Below, piece by piece: positions 52,086 through 62,152 of a stretch of 64,000 nt of DNA. A program made the translations under genes and the position numbers. Below the pieces are notes generated by a model that had not been told where the DNA came from, made no database searches, and saw nothing but the letters and a program-made list of their open reading frames with translations. Position 1 is the stretch's first letter, and each line of letters begins with the position of its first letter. The stretch lies in assembly GCF_007830455.1 (NCBI RefSeq), contig NZ_VLLB01000004.1, positions 310,001-374,000 on the forward strand, written 5' to 3'. The stretch is from Pseudoduganella lurida (GTDB lineage Bacteria > Pseudomonadota > Gammaproteobacteria > Burkholderiales > Burkholderiaceae_D).

Positions 52086-52448
52086 CGGAGCAGCCCCCAG
52101 GTGTGGCAGCGGGCGGCACCGATGGGAAGGCAAGGAAGGCGCGATGCGCGGCGGGTGCTGCCCGGCGCTGCGCGGGGCTGGTCGCCGGCGCGGGCGCCGG
52201 AGAGGATTGCGGTCATGGATGCTTCCTGCGTGGGATTGGATCAGGGAGGCATGGTAATGGCCAGCACAGCCCGGCGGAGGGGCAACGATTTGATGGGCTT
52301 ATGACGGCAGCTCATGGATCTCGGCGGAGATTATATATTTGGAGACATGAAATTGGGTGCCAGGTCGGCTCGCCAAAGTCAGCGGTGCCGCCCCGACAGC
52401 CGATATCCTTTACCATATTCCTTTGCCGTTTCGTCCTGAACACCCGTC
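52086..52448. promoter_or_regulatory. Intergenic region before the multi-PAS kinase
   Basis: The 363 bases carry no gene. An A/T-rich patch TTATATATTTGGAG at 52331-52344 is a candidate promoter -10 area. Nothing else was recognised. Confidence 0.3.
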
Positions 52449-55400
52449 ATGCAGCCCTCTTCCGATTTCGAACGCCCCCTGTCCGTGCAGGGCGCCGCGC
52501 AGCGCGAGAGCGAAGAAAAATTCCGGCTGATGGCCGATGTCCTGCCGCAGATCATCTGGGTCACGGATGCCGAGGGCCGGGTGCAGTTCTTCAACCAGCA
52601 GTGGCGCGACTACACGGGCATCGAATTCCACCCTGCCACCGCCGCGGAAGTCGCCGCGGCCGCCGTGCACCCGGACGACGTGGCGCTGACCATGGCGCGC
52701 TTCAACGAGGCGCGGCACACGGGCGGCACCTTCCTCGTCGAGCACCGCATCCGCTCGGCGGCCGGCAACTACCGCTGGTTCCTCGTCAAGGCCGAGCCGT
52801 ACCGGGATCCCGCCAGCGGCGCGATCACGCGCTGGTTCGGCTCGTCGACGGACATCCACGACCGCAAGCAGGAAGAAGAGGCGCGCCACCGCTTCGCGCT
52901 GCGCCAGAGCTTCCAGCTGGCGCTGGCGGACCGCATCCGTCCGCTGGCCGATCCGGAGGCCGTGATCGCCGAGGCCAGCGAGCTGCTGGGCACCCAGCTG
53001 GGCGTCACGCGCGTGATCTATGGCGAGACGACCGACGGCGGCGCATCGCTGGTCCTGCACCGCGACTGGACCGACGGCACGGTGCCGTCGATGGCCGGCC
53101 TGCAGGTGACGCTCGACGACTACGGTCCCGGACTGGCCGCCAGCCTGCAGGCCGGCATCGTGATGGCGGTGCCGGACGTGGCCGCCAACGAGCATACGGC
53201 GCCCTACCGCGAGCGCCACGAGGCCGTTGCGGTACGCGCCTTCCTGGCCATCCCGCTGATGAAGCATGGCCAGCTGCAGGCCATCCTCAGCGTGCATGAC
53301 GCGGCCGTGCACCACTGGACCGCTAACGACATCGACATGGCGCGCGACATGGTCGACCGCACCTGGTCCGCGGTGGACAGCGCGCGCGCCCAGGCCGGCG
53401 CGCTGGTCAATGCGGAGCGCGTGCAGCTGGCGCTGGCGGCCGGCGCCATCATCGGCACCTGGTTCTGGGACCTGCGCACGGACCGCTTCACGGTGGACGA
53501 AGCGTTCGCGGAAGCCTTCGGCATCGAGCCGGCACTGGGCCGCAGGGGCCTGAGCCTGGCGCAGGTGGTGGCCACCGTGCACCCGGACGACCAGGCCGGC
53601 CTGGCGCAGGCGATCGGCGACGCGATCGCCGCCGGCGGCCATTACGCGCACCAGTACCGCGTGCGCCGCGCCGATGGCTGCTACTACTGGATCGAGGCCA
53701 ATGGCCGCGTCGACCTCGATGCGGAAGGCAAAGGCATGCGCTTCCCCGGCGTGCTGATCGACGTGGAGAACCGCCGCGCCGTGGAGGCGGAGCGCGACCG
53801 CGCCATCGTCAAGCTGCGCGCGCTGAACGACGAGCTGGAACAGAAGGTGATGGCGCAGCTGCTGGCGCGCGGCCGCACCTGGAACGTCAGCCCGGACATC
53901 CTCGGCGTGCTCAATGGCGCCGGCTTCTTCGAGGCCTCGAATCCCGCCTGGGGCGCCACGCTGGGCTGGTCCGAGGAAGAGATCTTCCAGACGCCGTTCC
54001 TGGACCTGGTGCATCCGGACGACCGCGACGCCACGCGCGCGATGTGGCAGGCGGCGCTGGCGCAGAACACGCCCGTGCCCCGTTTCGACAACCGCTACCG
54101 CCACCGGGACGGCGGCTGGCGCTGGCTGTCGTGGGTGGCCGTGCCCGAGGAAGGCAAGCTGTACTGCTCGGCGCGGGACATCACCGTCGTCAAGCAGGCC
54201 GAGGACGAACTGGTGACGCGCACGGCGGAGCGCGACCGCATGTGGAATTCATCGCCCGACCTGCTGCTGGTGATCGATTTCGACGGCTACCTGCGCCGCG
54301 TGAATCCGGCCTGGACCGGCCTGCTGGGCTACCAGCCGGACGAGCTGGTGGGCCACCACGTGACCGAGTTCGTGCTGCCGGACGATCACCCGTCCACCAT
54401 CGAGGCGTACGTGGGTGCCGCCGACGGCAACGTGGCGCGCCTCGTCAACCGCTACCGCCACAGGAACGGCTCGCTGCGCTGGATCTCCTGGGTGGGCGTG
54501 CCGGCGGCGGACATGACGTATGCCACCGGCCGCGACGTCACCACGGACCGCGAACGCCAGGCCGAGCTGGAACAGGCGCAGGAGCAGCTGCGCCAGTCGC
54601 AGAAGATGGAAGCGGTGGGCCAGTTGACGGGCGGCCTGGCGCACGACTTCAACAACCTGCTGGCCAGCATCATGGGCGGGCTGGAGCTGACCGGCATCCG
54701 CCTCCGCCAGAACCGGCCGGACGACGTGGAGCGCTACATGGGCATGGCGATGGGCGCCACGCGCCGCGCCGCCGCCCTCACGCACCGCCTGCTGGCCTTC
54801 TCGCGGCGCCAGACGCTGGCGCCCACGCCCACCAACGTCAACACGCTGGTGGGCGGCATGGTGGACATCATCCGCCGCACCGTCGGTCCCGGCGTGACGG
54901 TGGCCACCGACTGCACGGCGGCACCCTGGACCACGCTGGTGGACCAGTCGCAGCTGGAAAACACGCTGCTCAACCTGTGCCTGAACGCGCGCGATGCAAT
55001 GCCCGACGGTGGCACCATCACCATCCGCACGCGCAACCATGCCGTGACCGCAGCGGAGGCAAAGCAGCACGAGATGCCGGCCGGCGAATACCTGTCGCTG
55101 AGCGTGGCCGATACCGGCACCGGCATGAGGGCGGAAGTGCGGGCGCGCGCCTTCGAACCCTTCTTCACCACCAAGCCGCTTGGCCAGGGCACGGGCCTGG
55201 GCCTGTCGATGATCTACGGGTTCGCCCGCCAGTCCGGCGGCAACGCGCGCATCGAATCAACGGTGGCGGAAGGCACCGAGGTCTGCATCCTGCTGCCGCG
55301 CCACCATGGCGCACCGGAAGCGGAGGCCGGTACGCCGGCCACGGAACCGCTGGCCATGCAGAAGAGCGCCAAGACCATCCTCGTGGTGGACGACGAGCCG

Positions 55401-55730
55401 GACGTGCGCCTGTTGGTGATGGACGTGCTGAAGGACATGGGCTACATCGCCATCGAGGCATCCGATGGTGCCGCGGGCCTGGAAGTGCTGGCATCGAATG
55501 CCCGCCTCGACCTGCTGGTCTCCGATGTGGGCCTGCCCGGCGGGATGAACGGGCGGCAGATGGCCGATGCCGGCCGCGTCCACCGTCCCGACCTGAAGGT
55601 GCTGTTCATCACGGGCTACGACGAAGCGGCCTCGCTGGACAAGGGCCAGCTGGCGCCGGGCATGGCGGTGCTCACCAAGCCCTTCCCGCTGGAGGCGCTG
55701 GGCCTGCGCATCCGCGAGATGATCGGCTGA
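52449..55730 (+). CDS. Large cytoplasmic hybrid kinase with multiple PAS and a GAF domain
   Basis: The protein has 1093 residues and no membrane helices. A PAS/PAC ([26 protein letters not shown]) is followed by a GAF-like domain ([18 protein letters not shown]) and three further PAS/PAC units (one starts [20 protein letters not shown], one [12 protein letters not shown]). HisKA carries His732 in [11 protein letters not shown], then HATPase ([20 protein letters not shown]) and a REC domain with Asp1026 in VSDVGLPGG. It would integrate several intracellular cues (redox, ligands, light or gas depending on PAS cofactors) and relay phosphate. No partner is adjacent. Confidence 0.9.
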   Translation: MQPSSDFERPLSVQGAAQRESEEKFRLMADVLPQIIWVTDAEGRVQFFNQQWRDYTGIEFHPATAAEVAAAAVHPDDVALTMARFNEARHTGGTFLVEHRIRSAAGNYRWFLVKAEPYRDPASGAITRWFGSSTDIHDRKQEEEARHRFALRQSFQLALADRIRPLADPEAVIAEASELLGTQLGVTRVIYGETTDGGASLVLHRDWTDGTVPSMAGLQVTLDDYGPGLAASLQAGIVMAVPDVAANEHTAPYRERHEAVAVRAFLAIPLMKHGQLQAILSVHDAAVHHWTANDIDMARDMVDRTWSAVDSARAQAGALVNAERVQLALAAGAIIGTWFWDLRTDRFTVDEAFAEAFGIEPALGRRGLSLAQVVATVHPDDQAGLAQAIGDAIAAGGHYAHQYRVRRADGCYYWIEANGRVDLDAEGKGMRFPGVLIDVENRRAVEAERDRAIVKLRALNDELEQKVMAQLLARGRTWNVSPDILGVLNGAGFFEASNPAWGATLGWSEEEIFQTPFLDLVHPDDRDATRAMWQAALAQNTPVPRFDNRYRHRDGGWRWLSWVAVPEEGKLYCSARDITVVKQAEDELVTRTAERDRMWNSSPDLLLVIDFDGYLRRVNPAWTGLLGYQPDELVGHHVTEFVLPDDHPSTIEAYVGAADGNVARLVNRYRHRNGSLRWISWVGVPAADMTYATGRDVTTDRERQAELEQAQEQLRQSQKMEAVGQLTGGLAHDFNNLLASIMGGLELTGIRLRQNRPDDVERYMGMAMGATRRAAALTHRLLAFSRRQTLAPTPTNVNTLVGGMVDIIRRTVGPGVTVATDCTAAPWTTLVDQSQLENTLLNLCLNARDAMPDGGTITIRTRNHAVTAAEAKQHEMPAGEYLSLSVADTGTGMRAEVRARAFEPFFTTKPLGQGTGLGLSMIYGFARQSGGNARIESTVAEGTEVCILLPRHHGAPEAEAGTPATEPLAMQKSAKTILVVDDEPDVRLLVMDVLKDMGYIAIEASDGAAGLEVLASNARLDLLVSDVGLPGGMNGRQMADAGRVHRPDLKVLFITGYDEAASLDKGQLAPGMAVLTKPFPLEALGLRIREMIG

Positions 55731-55746
55731 GCCGGCACTGCCGCCC

Positions 55747-56106
55747 TTACTGGTCCGCCGGCTGGAGCACGTCTACACGCCGCTCCGCCAGCAGCGGCAG
55801 GATCCGCCCGACGACGAGCGCCTGGTAGTGCGGCGACTGGCGGTGCGCGTCGATGGCGGCGCTGTCGCGGTACTGCTCCACCAGCAGCAGGCTGTCGGCG
55901 CCATCGACATCGCGGTACACCTCGTAGCGCAGGCAGCCCTCTTCCGCCAGCGACTGCGTGCGCAGTTCGGCAATCAGGCCAAGCACTTCTTCCAGCGCCC
56001 CGGCGTTCAGGACCCAGCGGGCGATGACGGTAATAGGCGCGGTGATGGGCCCGGTGATGGGCGCGGTGATCGGCGCGGTGATCGGCGCGGTGATCGGCGC
56101 GCTCAT
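55747..56106 (-). CDS. Antibiotic-biosynthesis-monooxygenase (ABM) fold protein
   Basis: The protein has 119 residues. The ABM/quinol-monooxygenase-like ferredoxin fold spans residues ~28-115 (LGLIAELRTQSLAEEGCLRYEVYRD; LLVEQYRDSAAIDAHRQSPHYQAL). Members are cofactor-free oxygenases or heme-degrading proteins. The first 26 residues are APIT repeats (APIT four times, GPIT, APIT) encoded by 12-bp tandem repeats at 56037-56102, an unusual leader. The start overlaps the DJ-1 stop (ATGA), so the two are translationally coupled. Confidence 0.8.
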   Translation of the reverse strand: MSAPITAPITAPITAPITGPITAPITVIARWVLNAGALEEVLGLIAELRTQSLAEEGCLRYEVYRDVDGADSLLLVEQYRDSAAIDAHRQSPHYQALVVGRILPLLAERRVDVLQPADQ

Positions 56107-56783
56107 GCCGCTTCTCCCTGCAGTGCCGCGACGATGGCCTGGGCAAGCGGTCCGCCCGATGCCGGATTCTGGCCGGTGAGCAGGCGCCCGTCGACCACCA
56201 CGCCCGGCTGCCACGGTGCCACCGACGAATACTCTGCCCCTTCCGCACGCAGCGCCGTCTCCAGGTTGAACGGCACGTCGGCCTGCGCGTAGTTCGCCTC
56301 TTCCTCGTCCGAGAACGACGTGAGCTTGCGGCCCTGCACCAGCCTGGTACCGTCCTCCAGCGTCACGCCCAGGAAGGCCGCGGGACCGTGGCAGACGGCG
56401 GCCACGATGCGGCCGGCATCCCAGGCCCGCGCCACGGCGCGCTTCACCTCGGGGTCAAGGGCGATGTCCACCATCGGGCCCAGGCCGCCCGGGAAGAAGA
56501 TCGCGTCATAGTCGAGCACATCGACTTCCGACAGCTTGCGGCTGCGGCCCATGCGGCGGATCGCCTTGCTGCCGCGGAAGGCGCGCTGCGCCGGGTCGTT
56601 CTCGTCGTAGCCGTCGAACGGCGGCGTGCCACCCAGCGGCGAGGCGTATTCGATGGCGATGCCGGCCGCGTCGAACACCTCGACGGGGTGGGCTACCTCG
56701 GGGAAGAAGTAGCCGGTGGCGCGGTGGTTGGGGCCGATTTCGGCAGCGTTCGTCAAAATGAACAGCACGTGTTTCAGGCTCAT
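56103..56783 (-). CDS. DJ-1/PfpI (Hsp31-type) glutamine-amidotransferase-like protein
   Basis: This 226-residue class I GATase-fold protein of the DJ-1/Hsp31 group has EVFDAAGIAIEYASPLGG, IFFPGGLGPM, the nucleophile Cys in AVCHGPAAF, and LTSFSDEEEANYAQ near the end. Such proteins act as glyoxalases or stress chaperones. It is coupled to the ABM gene, suggesting a joint role with reactive quinones or aldehydes. It is divergent from the LysR gene at 56916. Confidence 0.85.
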   Translation of the reverse strand: MSLKHVLFILTNAAEIGPNHRATGYFFPEVAHPVEVFDAAGIAIEYASPLGGTPPFDGYDENDPAQRAFRGSKAIRRMGRSRKLSEVDVLDYDAIFFPGGLGPMVDIALDPEVKRAVARAWDAGRIVAAVCHGPAAFLGVTLEDGTRLVQGRKLTSFSDEEEANYAQADVPFNLETALRAEGAEYSSVAPWQPGVVVDGRLLTGQNPASGGPLAQAIVAALQGEAA

Positions 56784-56915
56784 GGTGCACTCCTCGTTGG
56801 TTGACCGGCACGACCGGCATGAGTGAACTATAGGTGTCCGAACGACGCCTGTGTAGATACTGGCAAGATGACGCAATGTCAAAACCGTTGATACAATCCT
56901 TGTACAATCCGGCAC

Positions 56916-57824
56916 ATGACCGAACCCCTGCCGATCCTCGACGAACTGCGCGCCATGGTGATCTTCGCCACCGTCGTGCGCGCCGGCAGCTTTGCCGCCG
57001 GCGCCCGCGCGCTGGGCCTGACGCGCGCCGTGGTGAGCCACCACATCCGCGGCCTGGAAGCGAAGCTGGGCGTGCCGCTGGCCCAGCGCAGCACGCGCAG
57101 CTTCAGCCTCACGCCGGCGGGCGAAGCGTTCCGCGTGCACTGCGAACGCATGCTCGACGAGGCCGTGGATGGCATGCGCAGCATGGAGCTGCTGCGCGCC
57201 GAACCGAGCGGCGAGGTGCGCATCACCTGCTCGCACCACTTCGGCAGCAAGCGCATCCTGCCCGCGCTGCTGGAGTTCCGGCGGCGCTATCCGGCCATCC
57301 GCCTGCACGTGGCGATGAACGATGCGAACGTCGACCTGGTCCAGCAGGGCATCGAGCTGGCCGTGCGTGCCGGGCCGCTGGCCGATTCGGCGCTGGTGGC
57401 GCGCCGGCTGGTGATGGAGCCGACGATGCTGTGCGCCTCGCCCGCCTACCTGCGCCGCAACCGCGTGCCGACGTCCGCGGCGGAACTGGAGCAGCATCGC
57501 TGGGTGGTGTACCCGCCGGGCCAGCGCAGCATCAACGTGCGGATTGGCGAACGGGATGTGCCGGTGGCGGTGCGTGGGGATGTGGTGACGGACAGCGCCG
57601 CGTCCCGGCTGGCGTTCGTGCTGGCCGGCGAAGGCATCGCGCGGCTGCCGGCCTATGACGCGGCCGCGCTGCTCGCTTCCGGCGAACTGGTGCGCGTGCT
57701 GCCCGAAGCGGAGACGGCCTCGCTGCAGATCTACCTCGTGCACGCGAAACGCATCGGCCCCAGTGCGCGGCTGCTGCGCGACTTCCTGCTGGCAGGCGCC
57801 GGCAACGAGGTCGCCGCCGCCTGA
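56916..57824 (+). CDS. LysR-family regulator (next to the DJ-1 gene)
   Basis: This 302-residue LTTR has a winged HTH (VIFATVVRAGSFAAGARALGLTRAVVSHHIRGLE) and an effector-binding C-terminus. It is divergent from the DJ-1/ABM pair across 132 bases and is their likely regulator. The ATG at 56916 gives the normal start. Confidence 0.9.
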   Translation: MTEPLPILDELRAMVIFATVVRAGSFAAGARALGLTRAVVSHHIRGLEAKLGVPLAQRSTRSFSLTPAGEAFRVHCERMLDEAVDGMRSMELLRAEPSGEVRITCSHHFGSKRILPALLEFRRRYPAIRLHVAMNDANVDLVQQGIELAVRAGPLADSALVARRLVMEPTMLCASPAYLRRNRVPTSAAELEQHRWVVYPPGQRSINVRIGERDVPVAVRGDVVTDSAASRLAFVLAGEGIARLPAYDAAALLASGELVRVLPEAETASLQIYLVHAKRIGPSARLLRDFLLAGAGNEVAAA

Positions 57825-57840
57825 AGAACAGGCCCGTTGC

Positions 57841-58014
57841 TTACTTGACGGTGCGCCCCAGGAAGTCACGCATCAGCGCACCGATCGCGGCACTGTCCTC
57901 TTCCAGCGCGAAATGGCCCGTATCGAGCAGGCCTGCAAGCTGCGTGACGGGGACGCTGAAGGAGGCGAGGCCGAGAGCGGAAGCGAGGCGGTACAGGGTG
58001 GCGACATTGAACAT
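57841..58014 (-). pseudogene. Remnant of an alpha/beta hydrolase (C-terminal piece)
   Basis: This short frame encodes 57 residues. The last ~30 (LLDTGHFALEEDSAAIGALMRDFLGR) match the C-terminal end of alpha/beta hydrolases, including the catalytic-His segment TGHFALEED. The nucleophile, oxyanion and most of the fold are missing, so it is not a functional hydrolase. A good Shine-Dalgarno (AAGGA) precedes the ATG, so a short peptide could still be made. It probably arose by internal deletion. The 226 bases from 58015 to 58240 hold nothing else. Confidence 0.6.
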
Positions 58015-58240
58015 GATCAGTCCTTTGGAATAGGCTTCGACGGGAAGGTCTCGAACAGGAACAGCCTCGAACAGGAACGGGCCGGCATGGGAACAGGCCA
58101 GGTGGAGCGGATGCAGGGGAGATCGTCAACGCTGCGGACGCAGCGCAGTCCATTCTAGGGACATGGCCAGGGCCGGGAAACGCCATCGCCGGCAAGACAC
58201 CGTTGCGCGCGGCGGAATGGCGCGCACGGGTGGGATCGGC

Positions 58241-59137
58241 TCAGTGGAACTGCCGGTGCTCGCGCAGCCCGCTGGCCAGCAGGTCGATGAAATGGCGCAC
58301 CTTCGACGAGCCGAACTTGCTCTCCCGATGGAGCACGTGCACGGGCCACGGCGCCTCCTCGTGATCGGCCAGCACGATCTGCACGCGCCCGGCCGCCAGT
58401 TCGTCGGCGATCTGGTAGGACAGCAGCCGGCAGATGCCCAGCCCGGACGTGACGGCGGCGATGGCCGCGTCGTTGCTGGTCACCGTCAGGCGCGGCCGCA
58501 TGCGCACCACCAGCGGATCGTGCGTGCCGAACTTCCATTCCACGCGCGGCGAGATACCGCTGGCGGCAATGATCGTATGGCGCTGCAGGTCGACCGGATG
58601 GCGCGGCGTGCCGTGCTTGGCCAGGTAGTCAGGAGAGGCGCACAGCACGCGCCGCACCTCCCCGACCTTCAGTGCCTTCAGGCTGGAATCGGGCAGGTGG
58701 CCGATGCGCACGGCCACGTCGATGCCCTCGTCCATCAGGTTCACGATGCGGTCGATGAAGTAGGCCGACACGTCCACTTCCGGATAGTCCTGCAGGTAGC
58801 GCAGGATGCAGGGCATGACGAAGGCCTTGCCGAACAGGACGGACGCCGTGACGGACAGGTTGCCCTTCGGCGCCGCATTGACGCCGGCCGCCGCCTGGTT
58901 CGCTTCGGCGATGCTGGCGAGGATATTGCGCGCGTCGTCGAGGTAGCGGCGCCCTGCTTCCGTGAGCCGCACATTGCGCGTGGTGCGCAGCAGCAGCTTC
59001 ACGCTCAGCTGCTCTTCCAGCGCCGCGATGGCCCGCGTGACGGCCGCCGGCGACAGCTGCAGGCGCCGTGCCGCGGCCGCAAAGCCTTCCTCTTCGCCGA
59101 CCGCCACGAAGACATTCATCAGGTGGATCTGGTCCAT
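58241..59137 (-). CDS. LysR-family regulator (next to the hydrolase gene)
   Basis: This 298-residue LTTR has the HTH (VFVAVGEEEGFAAAARRLQLSPAAVTRAIAALE) and an effector domain. It is divergent from the iminopeptidase-like hydrolase gene across 140 bases and is its likely regulator. The degraded hydrolase piece lies just downstream, so this may be a regulator that has kept one target and lost another. Confidence 0.9.
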   Translation of the reverse strand: MDQIHLMNVFVAVGEEEGFAAAARRLQLSPAAVTRAIAALEEQLSVKLLLRTTRNVRLTEAGRRYLDDARNILASIAEANQAAAGVNAAPKGNLSVTASVLFGKAFVMPCILRYLQDYPEVDVSAYFIDRIVNLMDEGIDVAVRIGHLPDSSLKALKVGEVRRVLCASPDYLAKHGTPRHPVDLQRHTIIAASGISPRVEWKFGTHDPLVVRMRPRLTVTSNDAAIAAVTSGLGICRLLSYQIADELAAGRVQIVLADHEEAPWPVHVLHRESKFGSSKVRHFIDLLASGLREHRQFH

Positions 59138-59277
59138 TGCTGCTCCGGGCGAAATGGTGATTTACGATGGATGCCGATTCTTGATCCCGGCATTATTGGG
59201 GAAAATACCAGGCTTCGCAATGCACGGGGCCGCCGCTTTCATGCGGCACCCCATCACCTATTCCCAATTGGAGAGAC

Positions 59278-60300
59278 ATGGACCGTCGTGATTTCATCAG
59301 CGCCGCCGCAGTCAATGTACTTGCAACCGCAGCCGCCACCACCACCACCGCGCACGCCGCACCACGGCACACATCGACCGCAGTGACCGTCACGCAACCG
59401 GATGGCCTGAACCCGCCCGGCATCCGCACCGCCGGCGTGCGCCTGGTGCCCGTCGTGAACGGGAAGTACAAGGTGTGGACGAAGAAGGTCGGCAGCGGTC
59501 CCGTGAAAGTCCTGCTGCTGCATGGCGGTCCCGGGTTCACCCACGAATACCTGGAAGCGATGGAAGCGTTCCTGCCGCAGGCCGGCATCGAGATGTACTA
59601 CTACGACCAGCTGGGCTGCGGCAATTCGGACCGGCCCGAAGATCCGTCCCTGTGGACGCTGCCTCGCTACCTGGAGGAGCTGGAAGAAGTGCGCGTCGGA
59701 CTGGGCCTCGACCATTTCGTGTTGTACGGCCACTCGTGGGGCGGCATGCTGGCGATCGACTACGCGCTGCGGCACCAGCGCCACCTGCGCGGCCTCGTGA
59801 TCTCGAACATGACGGCGGGGATCGGGTCGCTGCTGCGGCACCTCGGCACGATCCGGCGCCAGCTGCCGCCGGCCACGCTGGCCCGGCTGGAAGCGCTGGA
59901 ACGGGCCGACGGCTACGACACGCCCGAGTACCAGGCGATCATGATGGAGCAGCTTTATCCGAAGATCATCTGCCGCACCGTGCCCTGGCCCGACGCCGTG
60001 AACCGCGCGTTCGCCCACGCCAACCTGCAGATCTATAACGCCATGCAGGGCAAGAACGAGTTCGTCTTCACGGGCAACCTGAAGGACTGGGAGCGCTGGG
60101 ACCGGCTGCACGAAATCACCGTCAAGGCCCTCGTCATCGGCGCGCGGTACGACGAGATGGACCCGGCCGACATGCCGAAGATGGCACAGGCCATGGGCCG
60201 CGCCACGGCCGTGGTCTGCCCGAACGGCAGCCACCTGTGCATGTGGGACGACCAGGCGTTCTACTTCCAGCGCCTGCTCGCCTTTCTCAAGACGGTGTGA
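59278..60300 (+). CDS. Proline-iminopeptidase-family hydrolase with Tat-like signal
   Basis: The protein has 340 residues. The N-terminus MDRRDFISAAAVNVLATAAA carries a twin-Arg motif and hydrophobic core, so it is probably exported by Tat. The mature part is a peptidase S33 alpha/beta hydrolase with HGGPG in LLLHGGPGF, nucleophile in GHSWGG, and a C-terminal His in GSHLCMWDD. It could release N-terminal Pro or hydrolyse amides and esters; the substrate is unknown. It is divergent from its LysR and directly abuts the convergent MFS gene. Confidence 0.88.
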   Translation: MDRRDFISAAAVNVLATAAATTTTAHAAPRHTSTAVTVTQPDGLNPPGIRTAGVRLVPVVNGKYKVWTKKVGSGPVKVLLLHGGPGFTHEYLEAMEAFLPQAGIEMYYYDQLGCGNSDRPEDPSLWTLPRYLEELEEVRVGLGLDHFVLYGHSWGGMLAIDYALRHQRHLRGLVISNMTAGIGSLLRHLGTIRRQLPPATLARLEALERADGYDTPEYQAIMMEQLYPKIICRTVPWPDAVNRAFAHANLQIYNAMQGKNEFVFTGNLKDWERWDRLHEITVKALVIGARYDEMDPADMPKMAQAMGRATAVVCPNGSHLCMWDDQAFYFQRLLAFLKTV

Positions 60301-61527
60301 TCACTTTCCTGCCGCAGGCGCGTCGAACGTGAACACGCGGTGGGACGAGGCGGCGATCGCCAGCACGCCCAGCAGGCTCAATGCCAGCGCAATGCGCAGG
60401 TCCGAGCGGTGCGCGATGAAGCCCACGATCACGGGCCCGATCAGCAGGCCCACATAGGCCAGCCGCGTGGTGATGGCCAGCCCCGTCGATGGCGACACGC
60501 CGTTGGCCAGCGCGATGCGGCCGGCCGACGAGAACATCACGGGAATGATGTTGGCGACACCGAGCCCGCACACGAGGAAGCCCGCCAGCGCGGTCGCCAC
60601 CGTGGGGAACAGCAGCGCCACGCCCAGGCCCGCGATGCACATGGCGCAGCTGGCCACGACCAGCGCCCCTTCGGAAAAGCGCGCGCGCACCGGGTCGCCG
60701 GTGAAGCGCCCCGCCGCCATACCGATCGAGAACGCCGCATAGCCGGCGCTCACGAAGCCGCCCGTCGCCAGCGCCACCTCGCGCATGTAGACGGCGGTCC
60801 AGTCGTACATCGCGCCTTCCACGATCAGCGCCAGGAAGGCCAGGCAGCCCAGCACCACCAGCTTGCGCTTGACCCCTGGTGCGAGATGCTCGCCAGCGTG
60901 CGGCGTGCCGTCCTCGTTGGTACGCACGGCCGGTTCCGGCAGCAGCCAGCGCGCCGTGGACAGCGTGAGCGCCGCGCACAGCGTGCACACGGCCGCCAGG
61001 TGCCACTGGTTCGGCCACTGCATGCCCTGCCAGGCGCTAGCCACCAGTGCGCCGAACATGCCCCCCAGGCTGAAGCTGCCGTGCAGCGAACCGATCACGG
61101 GCCGGTCGAACGTTGCTTCGATGACGGCTGCCTGCGAGTTCGCGGCCACGTCGTTCACGGCCGACATCGAGCCATATAACGCCAGCCAGAACAGCAGCAG
61201 CGCGTACTGCGGCATCAGCAGGATGCCGAACGCGGCCAGCGCCATCAGCATGCCGCTGGTGACGGACGCGCGCGCACTGCCCACCTTCGCGATCCAGCGC
61301 CCGGCCCAAGCCATGATGAGGATGCCGCCCAGCGCCACGGCCAGCATCGACAGCGACAGCGCCGCGTCGGACAGGCCGAACTTGTCCTTGATGGTGGGCA
61401 CGTGCGTGCCCCACGAGGCGTAGATGACGCCGTTGCAGAACAGGACGGACATCGCGGCAAGGCGGGCCCTGGCGAGGTTGGGCAGCGGCTGGGCAAGTGC
61501 GGAGGAGAGCTGGGCGGGATTGTGCAC
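60301..61527 (-). CDS. MFS transporter (YbjJ/FucP-like)
   Basis: This 408-residue, 12-helix transporter resembles the YbjJ branch: LARARLAAMSVLFCNGVIYASWGTHVPTIKDKFGLSDAALSLSMLAVALGG near the N-terminus. The substrate is unknown. It ends one base after the hydrolase stop on the opposite strand (tail to tail). ATG at 61527. Confidence 0.87.
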   Translation of the reverse strand: MHNPAQLSSALAQPLPNLARARLAAMSVLFCNGVIYASWGTHVPTIKDKFGLSDAALSLSMLAVALGGILIMAWAGRWIAKVGSARASVTSGMLMALAAFGILLMPQYALLLFWLALYGSMSAVNDVAANSQAAVIEATFDRPVIGSLHGSFSLGGMFGALVASAWQGMQWPNQWHLAAVCTLCAALTLSTARWLLPEPAVRTNEDGTPHAGEHLAPGVKRKLVVLGCLAFLALIVEGAMYDWTAVYMREVALATGGFVSAGYAAFSIGMAAGRFTGDPVRARFSEGALVVASCAMCIAGLGVALLFPTVATALAGFLVCGLGVANIIPVMFSSAGRIALANGVSPSTGLAITTRLAYVGLLIGPVIVGFIAHRSDLRIALALSLLGVLAIAASSHRVFTFDAPAAGK

Positions 61528-61708
61528 GGCGGTGAAGTAAAGAACCGGGCTGCGCAGTGTAGCCGATCGGCCCCGCGGCGGCCGCCATGCACAGTTTCGG
61601 CCGTCAACGACAATTGCTTTGTTTGTGAACTAATGGATTGAGGTAAACTTGCATTTCCACGGCCCCGACCCATGGCCGACCACAGCGGCTGCTAGAAAGG
61701 CGGTGTCC

Positions 61709-62152
61709 ATGCGGATCATTCCATGCACTTCGATCGGGCAGGAGGGCTGGCTGGCGTGCCGCCAGGCCCTGTGGCCCGACACCATGGCGGGCGAGCACCT
61801 GGCCGAGATGCGCACGGCGCTGGGCGATCCGGACCGGTATGCCCAGTTCATGGCCAGCGCCACCAATGGCAGGGCGCTCGGTTTCGCGGAAGCCGCGCTG
61901 CGGATGGACTACGTGAACGGCACGGACAGCACGCCGGTCGCCTTCGTGGAAGGCCTGTACGTGACGCCGGAATACCGCCGCCAGGGCATCGGCACGCTGC
62001 TCATCGTGGAAGTCATCCTGTGGGCCAGGGCGCATGGCTGCACCGAGCTGGCGTCCGACGCGCTGCTGGACAATGAAGTGAGCCAGGAGATGCACCGCTC
62101 GCTGGGCTTCGAGGAAACCGAGCGGGTGGTGTTCTTCCGCAAGCTCATCTAG
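61709..62152 (+). CDS. AAC(6')-like GNAT acetyltransferase
   Basis: This 147-residue GNAT resembles the aminoglycoside 6'-N-acetyltransferase AAC(6') family. The marks are GWLACRQALWP, EGLYVTPEYRRQGIGTLLI (acetyl-CoA loop), ELASDALLDNEVSQEMHRSLGF and the ending EETERVVFFRKLI. Chromosomal AAC(6')-like genes often give low-level resistance or act on other amines; resistance is not shown here. It starts at 61709 and ends overlapping the convergent monooxygenase by 4 bases. Confidence 0.85.
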   Translation: MRIIPCTSIGQEGWLACRQALWPDTMAGEHLAEMRTALGDPDRYAQFMASATNGRALGFAEAALRMDYVNGTDSTPVAFVEGLYVTPEYRRQGIGTLLIVEVILWARAHGCTELASDALLDNEVSQEMHRSLGFEETERVVFFRKLI

